Shown in pieces: positions 7,119 to 14,843 of a stretch of DNA of 25,450 bases. Each line of letters opens with the position of its first letter. Position 1 is the stretch's first letter. A program made the position numbers and the translations under genes. Under the pieces are notes generated by a model. The model saw only the letters and a program-made list of their open reading frames with translations, ran no database searches and was not told where the DNA came from. This DNA is from a virus. The stretch lies in IMG/VR virus record IMGVR_UViG_3300046373_000027, positions 1 to 25,450 of that record; one strand, given 5' to 3'.

Positions 7119-7502
7119 CTATAGTTGTGCCTCGATTATATCCGCAAGTTGGGCGAATGTCCGACCTTTATCGTTCAGTTCTGCGACAGACGCGCTGCGT
7201 CCGTCAGCGTCGTAACCTATGACAGGGTTGTTCGACGGCAGGCCAGCCCAGTCACTTACATCGTCAAGCAGGATACCCTCTTCTTCGCCACCTCCTGCCA
7301 CAGTGTACAGAGCGGGACGACCTTCACTGTAACCTTGAATCCACTTACCTTCACCTGTCTCCTTGGCATGGATGTCAGACAGAACGCCAAGGCAGCACAT
7401 CCTGCCGTCTTGACACAACGCGCCAGTGCCCTGCTCGTACTCATTGCTACGCAGCGCTGCAAGCCATTTTGCTTTTACTTCTGGATTCATTTTGGTAGTC
7501 AT
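7119..7502 (-). CDS. Conserved phage protein, unknown function
   Basis: A 127-residue acidic protein. It begins MTTKMNPEVKAKWLAALRSNEYEQGTG and then has LCQDGRMCCLGVLSD, a pattern (K-W-L-x-A-L-R-S-x-x-Y-x-Q-G...F/M-C-C-L-G-V-L) that I recognise from many phage genomes where it is listed as a protein of unknown function. The later WIQGYSEG and LLDDVSDWAGLP fit the same family, and the tail is a short helix (TFAQLADIIEAQL). Cys29, Cys36 and Cys37 could bind metal. An AGGAGAG site precedes the ATG. It lies 13 bases ahead of DNA polymerase and is probably co-transcribed with it. Confidence 0.85.
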   Translation of the reverse strand: MTTKMNPEVKAKWLAALRSNEYEQGTGALCQDGRMCCLGVLSDIHAKETGEGKWIQGYSEGRPALYTVAGGGEEEGILLDDVSDWAGLPSNNPVIGYDADGRSASVAELNDKGRTFAQLADIIEAQL

Positions 7503-7529
7503 TTTTCTCTCCTCGTTAATTGATGCGTA

Positions 7530-7535
7530 ATTATA
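7530..7535 (-). promoter_or_regulatory. Possible -10 element upstream of the 127-aa gene
   Basis: A perfect TATAAT on the minus strand lies in the 53-bp gap before the 127-residue gene and DNA polymerase. No convincing -35 is found 16-18 bases upstream (TAGCAA at best), so it may be a weak promoter or chance. Confidence 0.3.
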
Positions 7536-7555
7536 ACCAAATTTACCAACTATTG

Positions 7556-8095
7556 CTAGTCTATACGAAATAATTCGATCTCTTGCCTGCCAAACTTCGG
7601 TTGAATCCTCTCTTCTGGTTCGCTGGTCAGCCTTGCTCTTATGTTGGCATCGGACAGCTTGCAGTGGCCTTGAGTCTTGATTAACTTGATAACTGCCGTT
7701 AATTGCTTCTTGTACTTCTCAATGTAGTGGTATGCAAATTCCTGCGCCGGATGCATGTCATAAGACCGTTCAAATTCCACACACTCTTTGTCGTATTCTT
7801 TCACACTCCATGAGTGCAACTCTATGAACGTGTACCTACCGTATTGCGGGTCACTGTACTCTCCAGTATCTTCGTCATGGACCAAGTAGTGGTAACCGAA
7901 CGTTAGATCAGATTTTCCCCAAGTACGAAGGCCAAGTACCAGCGAGACTCGTACTGACCGTCCCAAACTTGCGTATTTATCGCAGAACCCTTTGACATTC
8001 TCGAAACACTGCCCCGACTCAATTTTAAACCCTTCAACACTCTTTCCAAAGTGTCTCATCTCGTACTTGTATCTGTCTGCTTGCTGTATTTTCAA
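7556..8095 (-). CDS. Hypothetical protein
   Basis: A 179-residue soluble protein. I chose the TTG start at 8095 because AGGAG stands 6 bases upstream; the first internal ATG (residue 13) has no site. Seen features: a Tyr/Trp-rich middle (WGKSDLTFGYHYLVHDEDTG, then YGRYTFIELHSWS), then a lysine-rich helix (YIEKYKKQLTAVIKLIK) and a C-terminal basic part. The block Y-H-Y-L-V-x-D...G-x-Y-x-D-P-x-Y-x-R-Y-x-F resembles the style of small NlpC-like or transglutaminase-like phage proteins (with Cys30 in GQCFENV), but no full catalytic triad can be named with confidence. Function unknown. Confidence 0.75.
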   Translation of the reverse strand: MKIQQADRYKYEMRHFGKSVEGFKIESGQCFENVKGFCDKYASLGRSVRVSLVLGLRTWGKSDLTFGYHYLVHDEDTGEYSDPQYGRYTFIELHSWSVKEYDKECVEFERSYDMHPAQEFAYHYIEKYKKQLTAVIKLIKTQGHCKLSDANIRARLTSEPEERIQPKFGRQEIELFRID

Positions 8096-8103
8096 TTCGG
8101 CTC

Positions 8104-8856
8104 CTAATCATCTATGTCTACCGTAAAAGTCCTCAATCGCTCATACACGAGAGGGTGGACTTGGTCTTTAAAACGCTCCGCTAGGACTTTACCGTAGCTC
8201 TCTTTTGCTTTCTTATATGCATAAAATGCATCCTCGTGGTTGTGAAATACGCCAAGCCACTCTGCATCCCGTCCTCCAACCCTGCACCTAGCTGCAAAGT
8301 TTTTGTTGCGCTTGATGTAGTACACTCCTACAGGCCACGTGCCACGTCTGCTACTGTTTAAGTTAATAAATGAGTTTATATCAGGCGGGACAAATGTGCA
8401 AGTGCTAGGAGAATATATTCTATTCCCAGGATACATTATATCTTTATCAACATCCCAGTCTGGCTGCCTATAAGGCTCTGCCATGTACCACCCTGAGTAA
8501 TTCTCGTAGCTAAACCACTCATCGCAGACAGTGCAGTCCGCATATGTTGGGTTTTTGAGCCTCATGCCGTCGTCATAACATCTGCCTATCATAAGTGCCC
8601 ACCGTGCAGATATACTCTCGTCTCCGTACTGTAGATAGTCTGTATTTCCACGGTAGCCCCTACCGTACACAGTCTTACTATAGGGTGAGAGGAACTGCCC
8701 GTTTCTCAGGTGGTTTATTTGACTTTTTGATATATGCCCAGAGTCTGTAAATTTTATGGTTACATCTCTAGACGATTTGTACTCGATTACCTCGGCACTT
8801 TCATCCCACTTATTTACGAATATAGTCCCAACCACATCTGTTAATTTTCCTGTCAA
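8104..8856 (-). CDS. HNH-like/AP2 homing-type endonuclease
   Basis: A 250-residue protein with three parts: an N-terminal beta-rich domain (1-75, ending YSKTVYGRGYRGN), a central degenerate HNH-like core (ARWALMIGRCYD, PTYADCTVCDEW, DVDKDI, YSPSTCTFVPPDIN) and a C-terminal AP2-like DNA-binding domain (PVGVYYIKRNKNFAARCRVGG, LGVFHNHEDAFYAYKKAKE). Such proteins are selfish, site-specific nucleases common in phages. The TTG start at 8856 directly follows the helicase TAG and has a strong AGAGGAGG site. The related gene at 24386-24970 has the same last two parts. Insertion between helicase and polymerase genes fits a free-standing mobile endonuclease. Whether it still cuts DNA is unknown. Confidence 0.82.
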   Translation of the reverse strand: MTGKLTDVVGTIFVNKWDESAEVIEYKSSRDVTIKFTDSGHISKSQINHLRNGQFLSPYSKTVYGRGYRGNTDYLQYGDESISARWALMIGRCYDDGMRLKNPTYADCTVCDEWFSYENYSGWYMAEPYRQPDWDVDKDIMYPGNRIYSPSTCTFVPPDINSFINLNSSRRGTWPVGVYYIKRNKNFAARCRVGGRDAEWLGVFHNHEDAFYAYKKAKESYGKVLAERFKDQVHPLVYERLRTFTVDIDD

Positions 8857-10356
8857 CTATGCCTCCTCTAGTTCTTCTGATTTCTCTCTCGCCAAGTACT
8901 CAGAAGTCGTCTGATTAAATTCCAACCTGTCTATAGCTCTAGTGCAAGCAACGTAGAGTAGATTTTGTTCCTCTGTCGACAGCCCTATCCAATCGCCGTC
9001 TTCATTGTATGCCGATTTGAAATCTCCCTCTACACAGACCTGTGGCCAATCGCGCCCTTTACTTTTATGACATGAAGTGAACGTCACTTCAGGCTCATTA
9101 CTATTCACATGACTAGTAAGCGTCTGAATCCAGGTGTCAGCTTCGCCAGAGGCTACAACCTTTACTATTCTGGACAACTCCGGTGCGTGCTTGGCCTCTT
9201 CAGTCATCGACTCCCACGTCCTATATGGGAGTAGGCTCTCGTGTTTGACATCTTTCGTAATACCCTCCTTGAGAGCAACAGCAGACGTGAGTAGTTTCAC
9301 GAAATCCTTCACATCAATCTCAATAGAAATTCGTTTACGTCCTTGTATCGCCGTAATAGCCGCCTGTAAAAGTGCAGCATTGGTGCGAAATAACCGTGTG
9401 TACGGTTTTGACTTATCGACACACTGGAACGACGCAACGGAACTTATTTTATCGTTACCCTCTATACGCAAAGCACCTTCAAGTACAGCCGTAGCGATAT
9501 CCGCTATTGGCTGTCCGTATCGAAAAGACTTCGTCAGACTGCGGGATTCGCAATCAATCAACTGCATCGCGTTTACCGATCCACGCCACTGGTAGATGGC
9601 TTGCCGTGCGTCTCCGACAAAGACTATCTTCATTCTGCCGCGTTGTTGCAGAATGATATCCATTACACAAGGTGTGCTGTCCTGAGCTTCATCGATATAC
9701 AGTACGTCGAAGCCAGCCAGCTTCGGCTTGCTCAGTTGGTACATTTTCAGGTACGTGTCATGCGTTGCCAGAACGTTGCTGCTGTAGTCGATGCGATCTT
9801 TCCACAGAGCCTTGGCACCAGCGAGGATCACGCCTTCGGTGTAGGACATGTTAGCGCCGGTCTTCATCTGCAGTTCCATCAGTTCACCACGCGGGACGTG
9901 ATGCTGGCCGATTGCTTGGTCTGCCGACTGCTCGAAACGTGCCACAGTGGAACGAATCAGCAGGCCAAGAAATGCCGTTGACAGCCCTTCAGTCTTGCTC
10001 AGTTCGATAGGCGACAGCTTGTATTTCTTGCCGATTTCAGAGCCGGTGCCAGCCACGTTCACGTAGCCGCCAGTTGGGCGGGACAGCTTGTCACGCAGCT
10101 TGGTGCCGAATTTTGCGTAGGCCAGCGAGTGAGTCGTACGGCAGGTAACGTGATTTGGGAATTTCTCTGCTGCTTCGTTTGCAGTGACTTTGTTGAAGGC
10201 CAGATACAGCGATGGGGCAGTGTTTGCTTCAGCCATCATCGTCAGGGTGGAAGTCTTGCCAGCGCCAGCGCAGGCTTCGATCTTCAGCATTTGGATTGCT
10301 GTGTCGACTGCGGCTGCGATGCAGGATGCTTGTTGCAGGGTAGGTGTACGTGCCAT
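8857..10356 (-). CDS. UvrD/Rep-type superfamily 1 DNA helicase
   Basis: A 499-residue helicase. Walker A is ACAGAGKTS (Lys34), Walker B LYIDEAQD, motif III VGDARQAIYQWRGS, and motif VI LLYVACTRAIDRL near the C-terminus, the full set of UvrD/Rep/PcrA type 3'-5' helicases, in a compact version. The start at 10356 (MARTPTLQQA) is supported by AAGGAG 6 bases upstream; a longer frame to 10428 would run across a promoter and is rejected. It would assist replication or recombination, in the cytoplasm. It is the first gene of a module with its own promoter (10400-10428) preceded by a palindrome copy. Confidence 0.96.
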   Translation of the reverse strand: MARTPTLQQASCIAAAVDTAIQMLKIEACAGAGKTSTLTMMAEANTAPSLYLAFNKVTANEAAEKFPNHVTCRTTHSLAYAKFGTKLRDKLSRPTGGYVNVAGTGSEIGKKYKLSPIELSKTEGLSTAFLGLLIRSTVARFEQSADQAIGQHHVPRGELMELQMKTGANMSYTEGVILAGAKALWKDRIDYSSNVLATHDTYLKMYQLSKPKLAGFDVLYIDEAQDSTPCVMDIILQQRGRMKIVFVGDARQAIYQWRGSVNAMQLIDCESRSLTKSFRYGQPIADIATAVLEGALRIEGNDKISSVASFQCVDKSKPYTRLFRTNAALLQAAITAIQGRKRISIEIDVKDFVKLLTSAVALKEGITKDVKHESLLPYRTWESMTEEAKHAPELSRIVKVVASGEADTWIQTLTSHVNSNEPEVTFTSCHKSKGRDWPQVCVEGDFKSAYNEDGDWIGLSTEEQNLLYVACTRAIDRLEFNQTTSEYLAREKSEELEEA

Positions 10357-10399
10357 GTGAATCTCCTTGTGGGTTGCGTGTTGCGGTTGGTATGAAAGA

Positions 10400-10428
10400 A
10401 GTATGGGGCTTGCCAGACCCCATGTCAA
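10400..10428 (-). promoter_or_regulatory. Sigma70-like promoter for the helicase module, with inverted repeat
   Basis: On the minus strand TTGACA (10423-10428), 17-base spacer, CATACT (10400-10405). The spacer carries an inverted repeat ATGGGG...CCCCAT (10403-10408 / 10418-10423, 9-base gap) that overlaps both promoter elements and could be an operator. Transcription would start near 10393, giving a 37-base leader for the helicase gene. The 14-bp palindrome lies 9 bp upstream of the -35. Confidence 0.75.
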
Positions 10429-10436
10429 TACTTTTA

Positions 10437-10450
10437 TCTCATTAATGAGA
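10437..10450. repeat. 14-bp palindrome TCTCATTAATGAGA, copy 1
   Basis: Perfect palindrome. It contains the TAA stop of the 305-residue gene and lies just upstream of the helicase promoter. Four perfect copies and one near copy exist in the window. Confidence 0.85.
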
Positions 10451-11359
10451 ATATTCTTCGTTTAGCAACTCTCGGATAGCATCGTATTCGTCGTCCCATG
10501 CGTCAGGGATCGCCTTACCTGCCTTGGCATAGCGCAGCATGGCTTCAAGGATTTCCACAAGGCGCTGCTTCTCCAGGTCAGTCCGGTCGATGTCCGCAAT
10601 GTACCGTGGACGCAAGCCTAGTGGTGGACGTGGGTCGACTTCCAGTTCAGGGATCACAGGCACAAACTCGCCAGCCACTAGCTGCATCTCTTGGTACGCA
10701 GTTTCTTCGAAGAATACGTCATCCGTGCCAGATAGATAACTGTAGCTGATATATTTTCTGCCGCTGTCCTTGCCGTCTCCACAGTCCTCTGCATACAAAA
10801 ACTGTGCATCAAGGTAGTCATGTTTTGCGGTGCGGCCCAACCACTTATAGCCTGCAGCAAACAGTGTATCTTGCACTAATTGGCTATGCAGAGAGCCGTA
10901 GATGCGAAACTTCATGTTGCCGTAGACTTTCTTCGGCTCTATGTACTTCTCGACCTTGCCATCTTTGACGACGTACAAGTCTACGTCCCGTAGGTCTTGG
11001 TTGTATATCATCTTGCCCTCGCCCCACATGCCGGTGTGGATATAATCGCCAGCGCGTGGGCCGGGAGTGATTACACTCGTCTCGCCAGCCTGCCAAGTAT
11101 ATCCAAGAGCGAACAATGCCTCTTGAATCTCTTCTGCATGCTCATCGGATTCGACCAAGAACTGCATCTTCTTGAACTCTGGCAGTACCAGTTCGAAACG
11201 GTCAGATTGCCAGCTACCGTTATCGCCTCCAGCGAGTTCTACGAACACGTCGTAAGCATAAACCCCTGTAACCACATATTCACTACCTACTACGAGTCTC
11301 GAAGAAAGCTCTGTTCCACGGATGCACTTAACTTTGTCACCTACTTTAAAATTATTCAT
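10442..11359 (-). CDS. Hypothetical protein with SH3-like N-terminus and internal duplication
   Basis: A 305-residue acidic protein. Residues 1-60 (FKVGDKVKCIRG...VVGSEYVVTGV...DRFELVLP) look like an SH3/KOW-type small barrel, the same style as the repeats in the protein at 17924-18670. Two related segments follow: MQFLVESDEHAEEIQEALFA with LGYTW (about 65-90) and MKFRIYGSLHSQLVQDTLFA with AGYKW (about 149-173), each a strand, a helix and a G-Y-x-W motif. The C-terminal part (about 240-305) has PRPPLGLRPRYIADIDR and helices. An AAGGAGAA site precedes the ATG. No function known; the duplicated strand-helix units suggest a binding rather than catalytic role. The stop codon lies inside the 14-bp palindrome. 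Confidence 0.85.
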   Translation of the reverse strand: MNNFKVGDKVKCIRGTELSSRLVVGSEYVVTGVYAYDVFVELAGGDNGSWQSDRFELVLPEFKKMQFLVESDEHAEEIQEALFALGYTWQAGETSVITPGPRAGDYIHTGMWGEGKMIYNQDLRDVDLYVVKDGKVEKYIEPKKVYGNMKFRIYGSLHSQLVQDTLFAAGYKWLGRTAKHDYLDAQFLYAEDCGDGKDSGRKYISYSYLSGTDDVFFEETAYQEMQLVAGEFVPVIPELEVDPRPPLGLRPRYIADIDRTDLEKQRLVEILEAMLRYAKAGKAIPDAWDDEYDAIRELLNEEYSH

Positions 11360-11372
11360 ATTTCTCCTTGAG

Positions 11373-12296
11373 TTATTTAAACGGTTTTACGATTCCAGCG
11401 TCTAGCGCTGCTTGGAACTTCTTGAAGAAGGTGTCATTGTACACTCTTTCCACAAGATAGTAGTGTTCCCATGCAAATTCTCTCCACCAGCCAGATGTGA
11501 TGCTCGTGCAGACCTTCATTAGCGCCATCTTGAATGCTTCCTCTGGCGTCATTCCACCTGGATAAGGCACCAGACTGCGCTCGATTGCCAGCACGTAGGC
11601 TTCTTCCAGCACGGAATAAATCTTGATCATGTGCGGCTGCTTATCGAATAGCTCCCGGCTCACCATGACTTCGCTCTCGTCTTCCTTGAAGTAGCTGTAG
11701 GCTGGCTTCTTCATGTGCTTCACAGCCTCGTGAATCGAATCATGATCGTACGTGTACTCTACACCCGTTGCCACGGCATCAAAGAAGCCGTCCTTGCTCA
11801 CGTTGAGCTTGGGGTGGGCATAGGTGTAGGTGTCCTTCATGCGCTGCTCGTAGAAGGCTTTGTGGCCCTCTAGTATCTCTGCGCCCATCGCCCTCAAGTG
11901 CCAAATATCTTTCATCGTCTTCAGGAAGTGGGGCGAGTCCTTCAGATACCGATGGGACATCTTCAGCAGGAGTAGGACTTGGAGGTTAGGTAAGTCGACT
12001 TCATAACCCCCGTAGCCTTCCAACTCCACCACTTCAAGGTGGGCACGATCAACCGTTTCAATGAACTGAATAAACTTCTCAGCCCTGCTATCGGGCCATG
12101 CCACTTCCACCTCGCATATCTTGCCTGCAGCGTTGCGCATGAAGATGCTTTTGCCATGATTTATCGGGTAGAACGAAGTTGCTTGGAACACCTTCTTGAA
12201 GGCTACCGCTTCGTCATACGTGCCAACGAGGTCGAGGTCATTCGGGGTGATGCCTTCTTCATAGTACGCCAGAGCCGTGCTTCCAATTACAATCAT
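11373..12296 (-). CDS. Nucleotidyltransferase superfamily protein
   Basis: A 307-residue protein whose N-terminus, IGSTALAYYEEGITPNDLDLVG, carries the nucleotidyltransferase signature Gly5-Ser6 followed by D-x-D (Asp20, Asp22), as in MNT-type, KNTase and polymerase-beta-like enzymes. Residues 30-130 continue the alpha/beta fold (EVEVAWPD may hold the third carboxylate), and the remaining two thirds are helical, Tyr- and His-rich, with no recognised domain. Phages often carry such genes; the substrate is unknown here and could be a protein, RNA or small molecule. The ATG at 12296 has an AAAGGA site. Neighbours are the 305-residue protein and the paralogous pair, which do not help to assign it. 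Confidence 0.85.
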   Translation of the reverse strand: MIVIGSTALAYYEEGITPNDLDLVGTYDEAVAFKKVFQATSFYPINHGKSIFMRNAAGKICEVEVAWPDSRAEKFIQFIETVDRAHLEVVELEGYGGYEVDLPNLQVLLLLKMSHRYLKDSPHFLKTMKDIWHLRAMGAEILEGHKAFYEQRMKDTYTYAHPKLNVSKDGFFDAVATGVEYTYDHDSIHEAVKHMKKPAYSYFKEDESEVMVSRELFDKQPHMIKIYSVLEEAYVLAIERSLVPYPGGMTPEEAFKMALMKVCTSITSGWWREFAWEHYYLVERVYNDTFFKKFQAALDAGIVKPFK

Positions 12297-12316
12297 CGTT
12301 CAATCCTTTCAGTTAA

Positions 12317-12727
12317 TCAGCAGTGTACCGAGCTAGAGTTCCACAGGTAAGAGTTACCTTCCATCTCTTGCAGCAAGCTGTGCAACTGACTGACAGCATC
12401 GTTGCTGTATACGTCGTAGTCAGCATCTTCCACGTTTTCGATGTCGTTGCTGAGTGCGTTACCACCATCGTATGGCTCGTTGTAAGGGAGGTAGTATTGT
12501 ACGCCAGAGACCGAAGCAACAAGCTCAATTGCCTCAAGGATTTCTCCAGCTTCCGCTGCTTTCTGGTTTGCAACAGCGTAGTCTCCAGCGTTGTCAATAA
12601 CTTCCTTAACAAGCGCAGTAGCTTTTGCAATCTCTTCAGCAATGAATTTGCTCGCGCCCTGCTGGATTTCCGTACGTTGTGCCTTCAGTTCAGCAATGGA
12701 ATATCCGTTGATCGTTATATCTTTCAT
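12317..12727 (-). CDS. Small acidic helical protein, paralogue A
   Basis: A 136-residue acidic protein. The first half is a long helix (AQRTEIQQGASKFIAEEI and onward), the second half is Asp/Asn-rich (DIENVEDADYDVYSNDAV) and it ends NSYLWNSSSVHC. The downstream-of-helix order and the C-terminal W-N-S-S-x-x-C match the neighbouring gene at 12756-13013, so the two are probably a tandem duplication that has diverged. The insertion in this copy (VQYYLPYNEPYDGGNALSND) is absent from the shorter one. An AAGGAG site precedes the ATG. No family is recognised. Confidence 0.85.
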   Translation of the reverse strand: MKDITINGYSIAELKAQRTEIQQGASKFIAEEIAKATALVKEVIDNAGDYAVANQKAAEAGEILEAIELVASVSGVQYYLPYNEPYDGGNALSNDIENVEDADYDVYSNDAVSQLHSLLQEMEGNSYLWNSSSVHC

Positions 12728-12755
12728 GTGTTCTCCTTAGGTTGTATTTGATTGA

Positions 12756-13013
12756 TTAGCAGTTGGAAGAATTCCAGCTACCGTTAAACTCATCACGCAT
12801 ACTGTCGACAGTGTTGTACACGTCATCGAAGTCCAAATCTCCGATATTTGCAGCTTCAGCAATGTTGGAAATCTCTTGCAGCAAATCTTGAATCTTGCTG
12901 ATGTTTGCGGCAATTGCTTCATTTGCTTTCTGAATCACAATTGCCGACTCACGTTCAAACTCTTCCCGCTTCGACTTCAGAATTGCCAGATCAACGCTCA
13001 GGTTACCTTCCAT
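12756..13013 (-). CDS. Small acidic helical protein, paralogue B
   Basis: An 85-residue protein, MEGNLSVDLAILKSKREEFE..., mostly a coiled-coil-like helix from about 8 to 55, then DLDFDDVYNTVDSMRDEF and the ending GSWNSSNC. The terminal W-N-S-S-N-C and the order helix, acidic D-x-D-D-V-Y, W-N-S-S-C are shared with the gene at 12317-12727. An AAAGGAG site precedes the ATG at 13013; a GC-rich hairpin lies between this gene and the primase-helicase gene. The C-terminal cysteine may allow disulfide or metal-bridged dimers (inference). Function unknown. Confidence 0.85.
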   Translation of the reverse strand: MEGNLSVDLAILKSKREEFERESAIVIQKANEAIAANISKIQDLLQEISNIAEAANIGDLDFDDVYNTVDSMRDEFNGSWNSSNC

Positions 13014-13031
13014 GTGTACTCTCCTTTAAAG

Positions 13032-13050
13032 AGGGCGGCGAGTGCCGCCC
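13032..13050 (-). terminator. GC-rich hairpin, probable terminator or attenuator
   Basis: GGGCGGC (13033-13039) and GCCGCCC (13044-13050) form a 7-bp stem with a 4-base loop. On the minus strand the stem is followed by TCTTT, so the U-tract is short. It lies right after the primase-helicase stop and before the next ribosome binding site; partial termination or mRNA 3'-end protection is likely. Confidence 0.5.
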
Positions 13051-13055
13051 CTTAG

Positions 13056-14843
13056 TTATGCCTCCTTCGGCTTGAATCCCTTTTTAATTTCACCACTGTC
13101 GGGGTCAGTGAAGTCGACTGCAGGCTGTCCCGCAAGCCACTCTTCCTTGTCGTGCAATTGATGCGTATCGTTTTCATAGTAATACTCACCAGCAGGCCCA
13201 GTCATACCGTTATCACGGTTCTTGGAGATGTAAGCCTTGGTCGTATTACGGATGATCGGGTCTTCGCTCATCTTGTCACGCACCAGCAGAATGTTCAACG
13301 CTGCTGACTTAAAGATTGTCGAGGAGCCAGAGAAATCTTCCTCGCTGATCATAGCACCAGCACTGTTCTGTTGTCCACCACCGCCACTCTTACGGACGTG
13401 GTTGATGTTGATAAACGAGATGTTGTGCGACTTGATCAAACCCTTTTGCCACTTGAGGAAGACAGCTTGCTCTTCATTGCTCAATCCGTCAAGTATATCT
13501 TGAATCGGATCAAGAACAATCACCTTACAGTCACAGCCAATGACCAGTTGTTCGACCACTGCCTGCAGATCAGCGATGCTGCCATCACGATCATCAACCA
13601 GGTGGAACCTGTGGCTACCATCCTCGCGGAAGAATAGCTCTCGCTCCTTCTCTTTAACATACTCAGAATCGAGATATGCCAGCCGCTCTTCACGATTGGC
13701 TATGTTGCTGATCTTACGGCCTATGTGGCGACTCAGCATCGAGATGCCATACTGCCCTGCGTTCAACTCCATTGACACGACACCGACCCTGTGAGGGCTG
13801 TGGAATACCAAGTAGTAGATGATGCTGTCGACATACACCGTCTTGCCCAAGCCTGACGCTGCACCGATGTTGCAAATCTTACCCAGTGAGAGTCCACCGG
13901 CAGTCATTTCGTTGACCTTGTGCATGAATGGCGGGAATGGAATCTTCTCAGCATTCATCTCGTCACGCATACGTCCCGGTAGGTCACCAGAGCCTACGAT
14001 GCCTGCTGGCGTGTACGCTGCAGCATTCCAGAAGTCCTGAACGAAGTCACGCTCTTTGCCTGCCTTGATGTAGTCGTCGCTGTCCTTGAGTCGCATGTTC
14101 ATGATGTACACGCGGCCCTTCGGCAACACCTTGGCTATCTTTTCAGCAGCCTCGTGGCCTGCCTTGTCATTATCCATACAGACGATGATCTTGGCGAACT
14201 GGTTAAAGAACGCGTAACGGCTCTGAACCTGCTTGTGAGCGCCTGATTCACCCAGTGTGCTACATACTACGGCTGGAGGATCAAAATCCTTGCCACGCCT
14301 CTCCATATCGTCCTTGAGCATCTGCCACGTACTTGCCACCTTGGTTTCACCACCAGTAATGATGATGGTACGTGTGCCATTCCTGAAGCGTACCTCGCCA
14401 AACATGTCGCACTCTTTACCAACTTGCCCGATAGGCGCGGTGAAGTCCTTCGGCATACGCCTTGTGCGATACCCGACCAGTTCACCGTCGATAGTTGTTG
14501 GATAGAATTGCTTGACTAGCTCTGCCTCTTCGTCGTACTCGTGCCGGATGCCAAAGAACTTGTATGCCTCGTCCCTGATACCTCGGTAATTCAGCCCTTT
14601 GTACGTTGTGTAACCCTTAATCTTCTCTGCTTCTTCCGGCGTGATTGCTTCCCTTGTCATAACTTCTTCATCTTCCTCTTCCTCCTCATCTAATCCTAGT
14701 TCGGCTCGCCTCTCGTCAGAGAGGATAGTCTTTTCACAACTGTAACAATGCCCTCCCCTGCCTTCTCCGTACCAGTGGAACCCGTCGCTTGAGTTACAAC
14801 CTCGAAATGGGCAGGCATTTTTGCCTATTACAAACTCTGTCAT
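13056..14843 (-). CDS. DNA primase-helicase (T7 gp4-like)
   Basis: A 595-residue bifunctional replication enzyme that primes and unwinds DNA at the fork. The N-terminal zinc finger has CPFRGC (Cys11, Cys16) and HCYSC (Cys33, Cys36). The TOPRIM primase domain shows ITGGETK (Glu166), VCMDNDKAG (Asp224, Asp226) and LKDSDDYIKAGK. The RecA-like helicase domain has Walker A GAASGLGKT (Lys334), Walker B VIVLDPIQ (Asp445) and NHVRKSGG (His482). An acidic linker (DEEEEEDEE) follows the zinc finger. All key residues are present. The ATG overlaps the stop of the HNH/AP2 gene upstream (ATGA) with only a weak GCGGA site, so translation is probably coupled to that endonuclease gene. Confidence 0.97.
   Translation of the reverse strand: MTEFVIGKNACPFRGCNSSDGFHWYGEGRGGHCYSCEKTILSDERRAELGLDEEEEEDEEVMTREAITPEEAEKIKGYTTYKGLNYRGIRDEAYKFFGIRHEYDEEAELVKQFYPTTIDGELVGYRTRRMPKDFTAPIGQVGKECDMFGEVRFRNGTRTIIITGGETKVASTWQMLKDDMERRGKDFDPPAVVCSTLGESGAHKQVQSRYAFFNQFAKIIVCMDNDKAGHEAAEKIAKVLPKGRVYIMNMRLKDSDDYIKAGKERDFVQDFWNAAAYTPAGIVGSGDLPGRMRDEMNAEKIPFPPFMHKVNEMTAGGLSLGKICNIGAASGLGKTVYVDSIIYYLVFHSPHRVGVVSMELNAGQYGISMLSRHIGRKISNIANREERLAYLDSEYVKEKERELFFREDGSHRFHLVDDRDGSIADLQAVVEQLVIGCDCKVIVLDPIQDILDGLSNEEQAVFLKWQKGLIKSHNISFININHVRKSGGGGQQNSAGAMISEEDFSGSSTIFKSAALNILLVRDKMSEDPIIRNTTKAYISKNRDNGMTGPAGEYYYENDTHQLHDKEEWLAGQPAVDFTDPDSGEIKKGFKPKEA

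Noticed and set aside
9134-9595. Plus-strand frame of 153 aa opposite the helicase
   Set aside because: Antisense shadow of conserved helicase motifs.
10357-10428. N-terminal extension of the helicase frame to 10428
   Set aside because: Would be translated across a promoter and its predicted start; the ATG at 10356 has AAGGAG.
12313-12642. Leu-rich 109-aa frame overlapping the paralogue A gene
   Set aside because: Same strand, other frame, low-complexity Leu/Thr composition; shadow of the supported 136-aa gene.
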